Below are positions 51,301-61,222 of a stretch of DNA of 64,000 nucleotides, piece by piece. Under the pieces are notes generated by a model. It was not told the DNA's origin and ran no database searches. It saw only the letters and a program-made list of their open reading frames with translations. Each line of letters starts with the position of its first letter. Position 1 is the stretch's first letter. Both the position numbers and the translations under genes were made by a program. The stretch comes from Henricia sp. BOLD:AAB3569. Its lineage: Eukaryota; Echinodermata; Asteroidea; Spinulosida; Echinasteridae. Location: assembly GCA_037783545.1 (NCBI GenBank), contig JBBELK010000032.1:372001-436000 (forward strand), written 5' to 3'.

Positions 51301-54300
51301 CACAAAACGAACACTTGGTCGCCTGTTGAAAAACAGAAGAATCGTCTGTAAATTTACAATTCCAAATAACAGTAGAGTCTACTGTTAGTATGCAAACAGA
51401 GAAAACAAAAAAATAGAATGTACTGTTCAAAAACAGTACGCTACGGTATGTAACGCCAATTGACATATGAATGTACTGTAAATGAACATAATTTTTGTTA
51501 ACAGTGTAGTATCACGCGACTTTGAAAACTGTACCTCCATTTAAAAGTGAAGAAATCGGGGCGCCAGCTATTATGCAAATAATTATTAAACGCAAGGCTA
51601 TAATTAGTGACTGTTTTCTTGATAATCTTTCTTTTCTTTTTTTATATAGTTGGTTTAGTATTTTAGATCATGTCTGTGAAATCACTGTACGATTTTAAGG
51701 TGTTAAATGTAAAGTTCCTACAGATGTCTGTTTTAAATGTTCGGAAGAAAGTGATCTTTTCTTACAATACAATAATGATGAAACATCACGCTTTAGTATT
51801 TTAAAACAAACCCCATATTTTCACCAAAGAATAATTGTTCTTTTCTATTGTGTAGCAGGGAGTCATTGTAGCCTATATGGGTCATTCCATGAAGTTGAGG
51901 AACAAAGTGTGACATTTCTTCATTTCCACAAAAATGGTCAATAAGAGAGCAACGAATCACGATTTATATAACGATGTTGCATGATGTGGTGGCTTACACT
52001 GTTTTGGGGTAATTTGGGTGTGATTTGGGAGTCTTCAGTGTTGACAAAGTGCTGCCATTTTGAATTATTTAACAAAGTGGTGGTTGTGGATGTAACTTAC
52101 AATACAGTTCAACTGCTTTCACTCCAACTACAATTTTTTTCATGTTGAATTTGAAATAAACACAGTTCTCAAACTAAACAGTCCTTTTTAATTAGAATTT
52201 GGAGGATTCTAGATTATATTTCTGTGTGATTCAAGAAAATCTGCTAAAAAGCAGCAAATGTCACACCTACATTTGAACAAAATTCTATTTAGTCGACATC
52301 TAAATTTAAATCCATGAGGATTTTGTTACAAGTAATGAATGTTTTAAATTTCTCTCATCCAACAGCTTGAATTTCTGAATAGTATTGATTCATGGGGTTA
52401 TCAAGGGCAAACAAAAAGTAAAAATAGTTGTGGATATAACACGGAAACCGTGTTCCTCAACTTCATGGAATGACCCATATACGCAGTACTCGTTCATATA
52501 TGCAGAGGATCAGGAGGCGTCTGCAAGAGTGGAAGCCGAAAACGTGTAAAAGCACGGACGGAATAGTACTTCACTTTTCAATGCAGCCGAAACAGACGTC
52601 CCAACTTTACTCCAAGGAGAAACGATTTGGAATGGATCTCAGGGACAGGTTAATACTGACGGTGATCGTCGTCCACATTTGGGTAAAGTATGGGCCTAAC
52701 ATTTACAAACGTTTCAAGAAAAACGTAAGGTTGCGTTCAAATTGATTCGGGGTAAATACAAGCAGATTGGGGTGTACGATAAGCACAAAGAAAACATATT
52801 TCCAAGTACGCGCGTACGCAATCGGCCTTGCGTTAAAAAACCGTGCTCCCTCGTCGTCGGGTGTATTTTATGTTTTTCCTGCAGGTACGTAAAGATGGCA
52901 TTTACGTTTGAACTTGGGAATTAGCAAGTAATCCAAGTTGACAACAGACAATGTAAACCAACAAATTCGTATAAGAACGCAATTCGTATAAGAACGCTGA
53001 CAAATGCACATCAGAAATACAGGTATTACAACGTGGCTCTATGAACAATCTGTAAAAAAATTATGTGAAATCACATATTGTTTTACAGTGTATGGTACAA
53101 ATGTTGTCCCATTGACGCCTAAAGGGTTAGTAATAATGTCTTGTCAGATACCTGTTTCTGCCAAGTAACCCCTGGTGGACCATGCGTCTGGAGGTTGACC
53201 GAAAATCATGATAGCCGAGTGGATGAGGTGTACTCCAAAGCCCAACAGGGCACCTCCTCCATACTCTGAAAATGGACAGTGAAATTTTTTGTTACTGATA
53301 AATATGGTATCTTTTATGGTATCCTTTATTTACAATTGTTTTTTGTATAGATTGAATTTATTCATTTTATCATTTTTTTTCACCCTTTCTTCCTTGTACT
53401 TTTTATTAATACCTTTTTACTATGTCTGCTTGTTATATTTTTATTCACGTTTTTTGGTGTTTGGCCTACCTTTTGCCATAAATGTTTTAATTATTATTTT
53501 TCCTTTTCTTTACCCGGAGAGCAACGTTATTTTAATCAATATTTTGCTATATTTCGTACTTTCTTTTATTTTTCTTAGTTGTAGTGTCGTGTTTTACATT
53601 TTGTCTTAATTACTTTTATCCTTTTATCCAAGGATTTTGTTTTAATATTTTTAATATCCTTTTATCTGGGGATTTTGTTTAAATCTTGTTATCCTTTTAT
53701 CCGGGGAGTGATTTTACTCGAACCTTAAGGTCTTGTTCACGACCCTTGACTTGGTCAGAAATTTAAAAATTAAAAATAAAATAAAAAACAAATGCCTGCG
53801 GTAAAACGCATTGTTGGTCGTGGTAACTCACCCACCTGTTACTTTTGTGTTCATCCATTGTTAATCAGTGAAGCATTGTATTATAGGCTGTGTAAATTCG
53901 CTGGCGCTAGTATTATTTTGAATAATCATTATATACCATAAGTAAATATCGTCTCAACTTGTCTTATTTTGTCCTGATTTCCGACAGTCGCAACCTTTGT
54001 TTACGAATTTTGGATCGGGGGTGACTGACTTCCCCAATGTGGCCAGCATCAAGTAGTTCCCGTAACTTCGCATTTGCACCGGGGAGAAATCGATTCCACC
54101 AGCCCTGTGACAAGATGAGCATGGGTAGAGTAAACGTATACCTGAGCATAACGTATTATTAAATTTATTATGTTATACCTTTATAAGCGATTCTGTCATC
54201 GGATAATTTGGCTATTCCAAAGGACCCCGTAACTGACTTGATTTCCCCAATGTGGCCAGCATCAAGTAGTTCCCGTAACTTCACATTTGCAGGGAAGAAT

Positions 54301-55811
54301 CGGTTCCACCAGCCCTGTGGTAGGATAGCTAGTAAATTTCAGTGAGCACAGTACATTATCAAATTCAATAAGGGTCATTCTATAAATTTGGGGTCCAATT
54401 TTTCTGTCCCCCGTTACATCTGACATCTTGTAAAATGTTGTATTTTGTAAATTCAGGACATATTATTTAAATACCTTCTATCTCAAAGAGTGATTACATA
54501 AAGTACAATTCATAAAAATATGTTTTGAAGGCATTTTTAATGATACTTGTAAAAAAAAATAGCAGTATGTCAGGTGTAACGGGGACAGAAAAATGTCACA
54601 TGCACGTTGGACCCCAAATTTATAGAATGATCCATAAAGGAACTTGACCAGCTAACGTTTTTGACTCCCCCAGACCCCCGCCCCCACCCCAACCCCCACT
54701 TACATCATTGGGTGATGAGGTTTTGACACCGTATCATGTCATACTCTTCTCATAAACTAATATAGGCCTATCCGGTTCCATAAAACCCGCCGCACACCTT
54801 TGCGATTTACCGGCCCATCGGACACCGGACCATCGGATCCGGAAAAATCAAACAAGTTTGATTTGCTCCGGTCTATGGTGTACGGTCAGACCGGCCCGAA
54901 TTGTTTCAGCGCACACCTTTCCGGTAAGTGATCCGATGGTCCGGTAAATCGCAAAGGTGTGCGGCGGGCTTAAAGCAGTGATTACACCATGCTTCCACAT
55001 CCAAATTGGAGATTGGAAATTTCCTATTTTCTTCCCATGGATAGTATTTTGGGGAGGTATTTTATATGATCGTTAGGTTAGAACGAAATCCATTTTCTGG
55101 AAAAATCTAAACAAGCTCCTTTAAGTGTACTTTATAGGATGATGTGAATGGGGTCAGTTACCTCCATTAGGAAGAGATTCCTTTCCTTGGCTAAATCGAT
55201 AATCTCCTGGGACTCTCTCTTGTTGAGGCCGAGAGGTTTCTCACAAAGTACGTGCTTGCCGTGATTGAGGAAGAGTTTGCACAGCGGAAGATGGGCATGA
55301 TTGTAGGATCCAACATAAACTATATCTGAAAAACAGTAAGTACCAAACAGGGGTACCAAATAGCATAGGGTCGTAGGAAACCATGTATGTAAACAAACCG
55401 TAACGCCATTATGTTCAGGTATTTAATTCGGTTGTTTTGCAATAATTTTGCATCAAAGGATTCTGTCCGGCACTATAATATTGCGTTCATCTTTTACACC
55501 TCTCTCCCCATTTTGTTTTAAAAAAAACCGATTGTGAAGTTTAAACTTCGTCAGCCACGCAAAATTTTGTAAAGGATGTTAATTTCAATACACTGAAAAT
55601 TAACCTTACCAATATTTTCATCTTTTGCCAGCGATTCGTACCCTTCATAGGCCACAGGGATCTTGTGTTTCTTGGCAAAGATCTCGGCCCTCTCTTCGGA
55701 TCTTGCAGCTACCGCCACCACGGCGTGATGTTCTGGTGGTAGGAGGCTCAGTGCCAGTACAAAATCATTGCTGATCTTCCCGGCAGTACAGATACCCCAG
55801 CGCAATTTCAT
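45175..55811 (-). CDS. DHDH: dihydrodiol dehydrogenase-like, copy B, catalytic residues lost (7 coding exons)
   Basis: Coding exons: 55811-55610, 55325-55162, 54314-54179, 53265-53152, 47618-47494, 46448-46253, 45314-45175. Each exon has exactly the length of its copy A counterpart; 358 codons, open throughout, all GT/AG. Rossmann start, His79 and Lys97 (CEKPLGLN) are kept. In exon 4 the motif GGGALLDLGVY of copy A reads GGGALLGFGVHLIHS: Asp176 has become Gly and Tyr180 His. His at 180 exists in other Gfo/Idh/MocA enzymes, but loss of the Asp should abolish ordinary dehydrogenase chemistry. Exon 3 also diverges (FGIAKLSDDR for FGIPLLFGER). Introns 1-4 and the upstream flank resemble those of copy A, whereas intron 5 is only 1.0 kb and has no inserted gene. 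Exon 3 has a damaged duplicate at 54104-54034. No AATAAA follows the stop closely. Confidence 0.9.
46253..46448 (-). CDS. DHDH: DHDH copy B exon 6
   Basis: Residues 248-312: IPPFFWCPLKLDVTTYVQKS, EFPIEKNCEGFVYPNSAGLQ, YEAEAVRQCIAK. Acceptor CTTTCTTCCTAG, donor GTGAAA. Confidence 0.9.
47494..47618 (-). CDS. DHDH: DHDH copy B exon 5
   Basis: Residues 206-247: GVDETTVTTLLFPNKAVASL, TCSAALSLTNDFEIRGTKGC. Acceptor TGTGCTCAG, donor GTTAGT. Confidence 0.92.
48668..50998. mobile_element. middle element of the nest (GACTAATT arrays)
   Basis: Ends CACTGTAAAAAGTAAGTAGT and, reversed, CACTGTAAAAATTAAGTAGT; AA outside both ends (48666-48667, 50999-51000). GACTAATT or its complement occurs more than 20 times in 48690-49000 and 50700-50995, roughly every 15-25 bases. 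The interior 49010-50690 lacks the word and holds the inner foldback. Confidence 0.8.
49603..50249. mobile_element. inner foldback element, nearly perfect 647-bp palindrome, copy 1
   Basis: The arms AATAAACCTTATCGACGTTC...TGTCCTGAAACAGAAATGT... are complementary over about 310 bp with few mismatches, meeting near 49925 (GGCCACCCAGGCC). AC lies outside both ends (49601-49602, 50250-50251). The two 85-codon frames on opposite strands are mirror images of the palindrome and not genes. Confidence 0.85.
51879..52476. mobile_element. 600-bp element GGGTCATTCCATGAAGTTGA
   Basis: Perfect inverted ends of about 27 bp (GGGTCATTCCATGAAGTTGA-GGAACA) inside TATAT/ATATA. The interior is AT-rich and non-coding. 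DHDH copy B intron 4. Confidence 0.85.
53152..53265 (-). CDS. DHDH: DHDH copy B exon 4 (Asp176Gly, Tyr180His)
   Basis: Residues 168-205: YGGGALLGFGVHLIHSAIMI, then FGQPPDAWSTRGYLAET. The acidic residue and Tyr of the catalytic loop are replaced. Confidence 0.9.
53289..53800. other. T-rich spacer in DHDH copy B intron 3
   Basis: Very T-rich stretch (TTTTATCCTTTTATC repeats at 53610-53705). An open 106-codon frame is only hydrophobic low-complexity and is not regarded as a gene. Confidence 0.5.
54034..54104 (-). pseudogene. damaged duplicate of DHDH exon 3
   Basis: 70 bases downstream of exon 3, behind its own acceptor (TTGTCACAG), the frame GWWNRFLPGANAKLRELLDA-GHIGEV repeats the first half of exon 3 and then leaves the homology (SHPRSKIRK). 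No matching donor is seen, so splicing to exon 4 in frame is unlikely. It is missing from copy A. Confidence 0.75.
54179..54314 (-). CDS. DHDH: DHDH copy B exon 3
   Basis: Residues 123-167: GWWNRFFPANVKLRELLDAG, HIGEIKSVTGSFGIAKLSDD, RIAYK. Donor GTATAA. The last third differs from copy A. Confidence 0.9.
54363..54634. mobile_element. MITE GGGTCATTCTATAAATTTGG
   Basis: Inverted ends GGGTCATTCTATAAATTTGG-GGTCCAA and complement. A left-half relative is at 7775-7930. It is absent from copy A intron 2, so the insertion came after the DHDH duplication. Confidence 0.8.
54634..55124. mobile_element. TTAA MITE family 2 in DHDH copy B intron 2, with an inserted hairpin
   Basis: Counterpart of 30773-31063. 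At 54788-54969 a long hairpin (CCCGCCGCACACCTTTGCGA...TCGCAAAGGTGTGCGGCGGG) has been inserted; copy A has the uninterrupted site AAAACAGTGCAGTGATT. Confidence 0.8.
54788..54969. mobile_element. 182-bp hairpin insertion (CCCGCCGCACACC)
   Basis: Ends are perfect inverted repeats of about 22 bp. The inner part is rich in CCGGACCATCGGATCCGG-type words. Copy A shows the empty site. Confidence 0.8.
55162..55325 (-). CDS. DHDH: DHDH copy B exon 2
   Basis: Residues 68-122: DIVYVGSYNHAHLPLCKLF and HVLCEKPLGLNKRESQEIID; His79 and Lys97 present. Donor GTAACT. Confidence 0.92.
55610..55811 (-). CDS. DHDH: DHDH copy B coding exon 1
   Basis: Residues 1-67: MKLRWGICTAGKISNDFVLA and VAARSEERAEIFAKKHKIPV. 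Differs from copy A at few residues (VAYEGYES for VAYGRYES). Acceptor for the upstream non-coding exon at 55832. Confidence 0.92.
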
Positions 55812-56002
55812 TTTGAGTGCAGAGCTGGAAACCTGCAAGTTTTAGTTTGTCCACACGTGTTAACACGTACGAGTGCACGCCTGCACGGCCGAACGCGATT
55901 GTATGGTGAATGGGCCCAAATACAATACGAACGAACACAATTATGGTCTAGCCATGGAGCTATAGCTAGCTCCATGGTCTAGCACAGCACAGTGACAAGC
56001 GT

Positions 56003-56154
56003 CTATAGACCGTATCGAATAGCCGCCATTTCGTGTGCACCTTTTGTTACTATTAAATCGTTCAACAATGGAAGCACAATATGTGCAACCATGATGTCCT
56101 CAAGGAACAAAGAAACTGCCCCACGAAATGGCGGCTATTAGATACGGTCTATAG
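56003..56154. mobile_element. palindromic MITE (GACCGTATCGAATAGCCGCC), copy 3
   Basis: Full-length copy with TATAGACCGTATCGAATAGC ends. A lone arm follows at 56404-56430. Confidence 0.8.
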
Positions 56155-56405
56155 TGCAGAACCCTGTACGTCTTTCTTGGTTTGTGGGTGCTAGGTAGAC
56201 CCCCTTTACCCTGTTCGGCCCTGACATCGACAGGGGGCAGGTTTTCATATTTAAAATGATGTGACAATAGATCCACAAAGTGCCTACTCGTATGACACGT
56301 GGTGACAATGTAACTGCCCTCTGCCATGACCGCCCGTGCAAATGGACTTTTGCCTCCTAAGCAAACGACCTTGACCTATTCATTCAACACAAAAACCATG
56401 CTTGG
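56155..56405. repeat. third copy of DHDH intron 5 sequence
   Basis: GTGCAGAACCCTGTACGTCT... through GCAAACGACCTTGACCTATT matches 18187-18365 plus 19565-19612 in copy A and 46470-46670 in copy B, but exon 6 is missing beside it. Confidence 0.7.
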
Positions 56406-56674
56406 AAATGGCGGCTATTCGATACGGTTAATAAGCCGTGCAGTTTATGCTAGTTAATTGTGCACATGCATGCGTCGGAGCAGTAGTTATGCATAATGGC
56501 TCGACCCATTACTTTCTCACCCACAGTATACGTCCGACCATGGAGCTACAAAAATAATAGCTCCATAAAAAAAATAGCTCCATGGTCCGACACACTATAT
56601 ATTCACTAGCTGCGTTGGGGCGGTTGGGTTGACCAGCTTCGCCTAGCCTCCACGTAGTCGTTCTTTCGGCCACA

Positions 56675-57316
56675 AATAAACCTTATCGACGTTCTCAATG
56701 CATTATGGGATTGGATGACAAAATTGCCTGGCCAAATGTGCATAAACCTATGAGGCGGACACCAACTCGGCAACTTTTTTAACTCATTTTCACGAAAACC
56801 AAAAAGAGTTCAAGAATCAACCTCCGACCACTTTATCTTTGACACATATCAAACATTCTGACAAACATGTCCCGAAACAGAAATGTTGCAAATGCGAGAA
56901 ATCTTTGGGGATTTCCTTCGTATCGGTAGAGTCCGAGTACCACGCCAGCAGCTCGGTATGCGCTATGCAACTCACGCCGTATCGGCACGGCGCTGGACGG
57001 ATCGAGTGTGCTGCACTGCAAGTCCGTGAGTGCGGACTCCCCTGGTAAAACTGTTGAGTTTCACAACACATTCCTGCCGTTTCTAAAATAGCGCATCTTG
57101 AATGAAAAACATCCTCTAAAATATCACAACATTGTGCAATTCAAACCTTTTAAATAGGAACTGAAAATAAAGCATCATTTCTGACGATATGCATTTTTTA
57201 AAACGATTTTTAAAAATTTATATTGGTGGGGGAGTCCGTGTAGGTTTATGCACATTTGGCCGGGCAATTTTGTCATCCAATCCCATTATGCATTGAGAAC
57301 GTCGATAAGGTTTATT
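56675..57316. mobile_element. foldback family of 49603-50249, copy 2 (asymmetric)
   Basis: The left arm 56675-56990 matches copy 1; at the right only about 90 bp (57225-57316) are kept, ending AACGTCGATAAGGTTTATT. CA lies outside both ends, again a 2-bp duplication. Upstream of DHDH copy B, in its first intron. Confidence 0.8.
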
Positions 57317-57428
57317 CATAAAACCAACATTTTTTTAACTACATGTATTCGTACAAAAACTGGTATAAAATTGATTCAACAAAGGTTGAATGCTTAGGAA
57401 AAAAACACCAACGCCCCGGCGTACTCAC

Positions 57429-57500
57429 CTTGGGTTTGCATAAAAAATAATTATAATTTCAGGTAGCTGTCCCTAGTGAAGCAACTGAGAAGGCAGTGGC
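57429..57500 (-). promoter_or_regulatory. candidate 5' non-coding exon of DHDH copy B
   Basis: Consensus donor AACCCAAG|GTGAGTAC on the minus strand; same sequence context as 40832 upstream of copy A (GCCCCGGCGTA...). The transcription start is unknown. Confidence 0.4.
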
Positions 57501-58139
57501 GCACACTATAGATACAGCGAAACGTAACAGGGGTCAAATGAAGTATGCAATAGCATGCAGTTGGCTATACGAGGATTCAAGCCATATGCGCCGGCCGCCA
57601 GTGTACCCCACGAACAATGCTTGGCCTATAGACTGCTCTCCGGTCCATGCGATCGCTTGCATTCCACTTAACACATGTAGACCACGATGTAGACTAGTGA
57701 AGACAGTATGACCAGTCTAGGCAATGCATTTGGTGGGGTACAATGGCGGACGGTGGCTTCAATTTTAGACGTCGTTTCTTCATATGTATATATATCGATG
57801 GGTCAAACTCAGTTGAACATTCACAATAAAGCTGCGTTGGTAAATGGATCGATGCTTCTCTGAAAGGGGAAACTTTGGTGCACATGTATAGACTACTAAA
57901 GTGTGCCGGCAGTTGCCATGGTAATTGGGTCTAAACATTCGCTGGTAATCTGAAACGTCCATTGCTAAAGCGCATGAAAACAGTTGACTGGTTTTAGTGT
58001 AGACCCAAAAACCATGGCAACACACAAAGGGTGACGTTTTCACTTTAGTGCTCTTTTGTGCAGATGTACACACATGACCTCTCGGACGGACCGTTGACCT
58101 CTATTAAATGTATCACGAATCCAGTTTGGTAATACCCTC

Positions 58140-59930
58140 CAAAGGAATGAATGCATCAATGAATTATTATATATAAGCTTAATTGTTATCAAGATGGTAA
58201 TGGTAGTAATCCTACTGTGAAATTATTTCGTCTGAAACGTTCCCCCATTGATGAGAAAAATGTCAAAACGGGAAAAAAGTACATGTATACCATTCTATAG
58301 CCAGCGCCGCGCCAGTTCAGACTGCTATATACTAACTTATCTACGGAGCATGACACACATAGGCTGCGTTCGGGCGTGTACTCGTGTTAACACGAGTTAT
58401 ACTCCTGCGCGCGTGAACGGCAAGAATAACGACACTCGGGTCAGTGAGAGTATGCTCTCACTATACTCCCCAACAAATGGGGAGTGTGCTCGTACTCCTG
58501 TCAAGTGTCATGTGACTTGTACGAAGATGGTAGAATATGGGTGGGATTTTTGGTGAATTTGCTCAACGTGTCAACTCAATAACTGAAACAATAACTCACT
58601 AAGGTTTGTTTTAGACGGCATCGAAGGTTCTCACGACAATACGGCCTGTATTTCCTCAGTTTCTTGTGAGCAATAAAACGGCATTTTTTTGTGCAGTGAT
58701 GGCAAGAGACGTCCATCTTCACTGATTGCCATTCGCGCACGCGGACTGCCGATTTGCCGTTCGCGTTATGTGACCCGAGTGCAATGCGCACGCATTACTC
58801 CCGAGTAACGAGAACTGCACGCCCGAACGCAGCCAAAGTGTTTTCAAAAGAAAACTTTTCTCAATGCTAAATTCATGTTTCCTTACTAAATTTACACTTT
58901 CTGGGGCATTATCATGTCATATTAGGAAGAATTTGTGGCGAAGGTGTATGGTATACCGTCAAAACTAGTTGAATCTCCAAAGATCCCTGTAGGCGATTTT
59001 GGCCGGGAGCCATTCATTCATGCACAAAACCATGCTTTGATTTTTTAGGTTTTCTGAAGTATTACTGCATGTATGTGGCTGAAATTTCTACAAGGTAGTT
59101 TTCTCGACATATGCTTTCAATGGAAATAACAGTGGAAATAACGCCCTTTTAACAGTTTACCAATCATGTACTCTACCTTTAAGGTAGCTAGATTCACAAG
59201 CTGCAATATTGAGGGCGCACTCCGGGATATACAAATTTGTGCATGCAAATTGTCACCAGTTTTAAACCTATAGGCATATTTATTTTATTGGGAGACAAAA
59301 ACAGTATCAAGAAATGTTTCATATCGAACAATTCATCAATAAAGGGATACTTCATTTATAAACAAATATTAACAAATTAACTTAATTATCAGTATGAGTA
59401 AATGCCAAGTGTTGTTTTAGAGGACCTCAAAAGTTAAAGTACGCGCCCCCTTCGAGCTTCGCGTACACAATCCTAAAACAAGAGAAATTGAATTATAAAA
59501 GGCTCGTTTTTGTAAATAGACCTATCTAAGGAATTAACGATTCTTTTATTTCCTCGAAATAGTTAAATGTAATTTTTTGAAATAAAATATCAATTTGTTT
59601 GGGAAATATCACCTTGTCTCATCTCTAGTCTGTTTCCAATTATACTAGTTAACGGTAAACTTTACAAAATGAAGCAAATTACCAACGATACAAAATAATT
59701 TACAGAAAAATAATGATGAACTTATGTTTAAATGTAGGTCCTATATAAATGTACAATTAAGTCGGGTTTGGATTAAATTTTTACAAAATGGGAGATATTT
59801 ACCTGTAAACATATGAAGACGAAACAAAGGGGTTGGGTCTTCAAGAAAGATGAATTGCAGACCAGCGCGTCACTGCGCGCGAACAAGCATAGAGGCCGCT
59901 GTACTAATTTGCGTAGTATTCGCGGGAACA
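58140..59930. other. intergenic; repeats and AT-rich sequence
   Basis: 58140-58260 and 58970-59180 are TTAAAGGTAGT-type repeat pieces; 58372-58834 is the second GGCTGCGTTCGGGCG element; 59200-59930 has no recognisable content. Confidence 0.6.
58372..58834. mobile_element. GGCTGCGTTCGGGCGTG element, copy 2
   Basis: Same termini and about the same length as 41701-42164. Confidence 0.75.
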
Positions 59931-59934
59931 AACA

Positions 59935-60345
59935 GCTCTACTAATTCCAAAATTACATAAAGGTACTTACCTGCAATATAATTGGAATTATATAAGCCAA
60001 TGAAGGATAGATTCACACTCCCTCCCTATCTATTCTACAGGTGTTTAGCATCCCTCCCAGAGTCATTTGCAGATGCCTCCGCCAGTGGATGTTTACCTTT
60101 ACAGCTTCTAACAGACGTCTCCACAGCGATGCACATAACTTTTAAACCAAGCGGCTTTGTGAGAAATTTGCATGCTAATGAGAGCTTTCAAGGGTGGATC
60201 GGGTTGTGTCACAAGGGACAAATCTACAGGGTGAGTCTATCCTACATTGGCTTATATAATTCCAATTATATTGCATTTAAGTACTTTATGTAATTTAGGA
60301 ATTATATTACGCCAATTCCGGATAGACTCACCCTGTAGACTTAAA
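59935..60345. repeat. terminal repeats of a DIRS-like element
   Basis: ATTACATAAAGGTACTTACC...AATTGGAATTATATAAGCCA-ATGAAGGATAGATTCACACT (59950-60022) recurs in inverted form at 60232-60300 (GGGTGAGTCTATCCTACATT...), and a further partial copy follows to 60340. Such split, inverted ends beside a tyrosine recombinase gene fit DIRS elements. Confidence 0.5.
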
Positions 60346-60825
60346 AGCACTTGTTGAGGAAGTAGACATCGATTGTCTGTGGTAGAAATTGGCGAAGGTG
60401 GTAGCTGAAGACAAGTCAGCTGTTTTTAAGATGTCATTGGTAGAGACACCAGCAACTGCAGCAGCAGAGGCTGAGGCACTTTTTGTAGAATGTGCTTTGA
60501 AGATAGATGTGTCTATTCCTGACTGAAATATAACATCCTTCAACCATCTGGAAATTGTAGATGGGACCACTGGATAGTAGGGTTTGGTGCGTGAAAGTAG
60601 AAGTTGTGACATTCTAGAATGGCCACTGCCTCTGTTAGGTTCCGTCCTTTCTAAGTATTCCTCCAGGGTGCGTGCTGCACATAATGTTCTTGAACTATGG
60701 AAACGCGGAATTTCTATTTCATGGAAAGGTTTGGCAACAGAGACTCTCTTCGATGGTTTTGTCAACCAGAATATATATTTCCCATCTGAACATCTTGTCA
60801 TTTGCGAGACGTCAATAGCCGTCAA
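60328..60825 (-). pseudogene. DIRS-type tyrosine recombinase, C-terminal fragment
   Basis: 165 codons: LTAIDVSQMTRCSDGKYIFW, ...ARTLEEYLERTE, ...VVPSTISRWLKDVIFQSGID, FKAHSTKSASASAAAVAG, ILKTADLSSATTFANFYHR. The helix with A-H-S-T-(R/K) and the final tyrosine in NFYHR fit tyrosine recombinases of DIRS retrotransposons, which integrate circular cDNA. The second catalytic Arg of HxxR is Lys here. The N-terminal part with the first Arg and the reverse transcriptase are missing, so it is a remnant. Confidence 0.7.
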
Positions 60826-61200
60826 AGAGGAACATCTTCCTATGCGCTACTGGCTTGGTGTGCACTTTCCGATACGATTAACCTCCGCCGAGTTGTACGC
60901 TCGTACACGCGTACCATCTGCCACAACCACTCTGCTGAGAAGTCGTCTTCGCTTTGGTCATCCATGGCGGAGACCCTATACCTCTCGCCATATTCTTGAA
61001 CCCACACAACCAACCATCAGAACCCTTTCGACGTGGCGGAAGCTTGGGCCGCACTTACATTTCACAGATCGTAGTCGATCTCAACGCCATCGGCCTTAAT
61101 CACGATTATGCTGTCCGTGCTGAACGGGATCGGGCAGGATGGCTGAGACAAATTTCGAGAATTTAAGCCATTGGCCAAAATGGGCTCGAGTAGCGTCAAC
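60826..61200. other. GC-rich stretch beside the recombinase, unassigned
   Basis: Overlapping short open frames on both strands (e.g. + 60954-61166, minus MDDQSEDDFSAEWLWQMVRV). None is recognisable; it may belong to the same retroelement. Confidence 0.3.
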
Positions 61201-61222
61201 TATATATATGTAAACAATGAGC

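Larger units (their letters stand above)
47893..51506. mobile_element. outer element of a three-deep nest (CACTGT ends, CTGTT/AACAG arrays)
   Basis: Ends CACTGTAAACAA and, reversed, CACTGTTAACAA, with TA directly outside both (47891-47892, 51507-51508). About 240 bp at each end carry many CTGTT/AACAG and ACAGACG words in both orientations. Inside DHDH copy B intron 4. CACTG starts, a 2-bp target duplication and subterminal motif arrays recall CMC (CACTA/Mirage/Chapaev) elements. No transposase. Confidence 0.7.

Noticed and set aside
53289-53609. 106-codon hydrophobic frame
   Set aside because: T-rich intron of DHDH copy B; composition alone explains the Phe/Leu/Ile-rich translation.
45175-55811. 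DHDH copy B as an ordinary pseudogene
   Set aside because: All exons are open and correctly spliced on paper; only the catalytic loop is changed. Kept as a gene with doubtful activity.
60584-61166. Plus-strand frames of 171 and 70 codons opposite the tyrosine recombinase
   Set aside because: The minus-strand reading has clear recombinase motifs; the plus frames show none and overlap it or continue into unassigned sequence.
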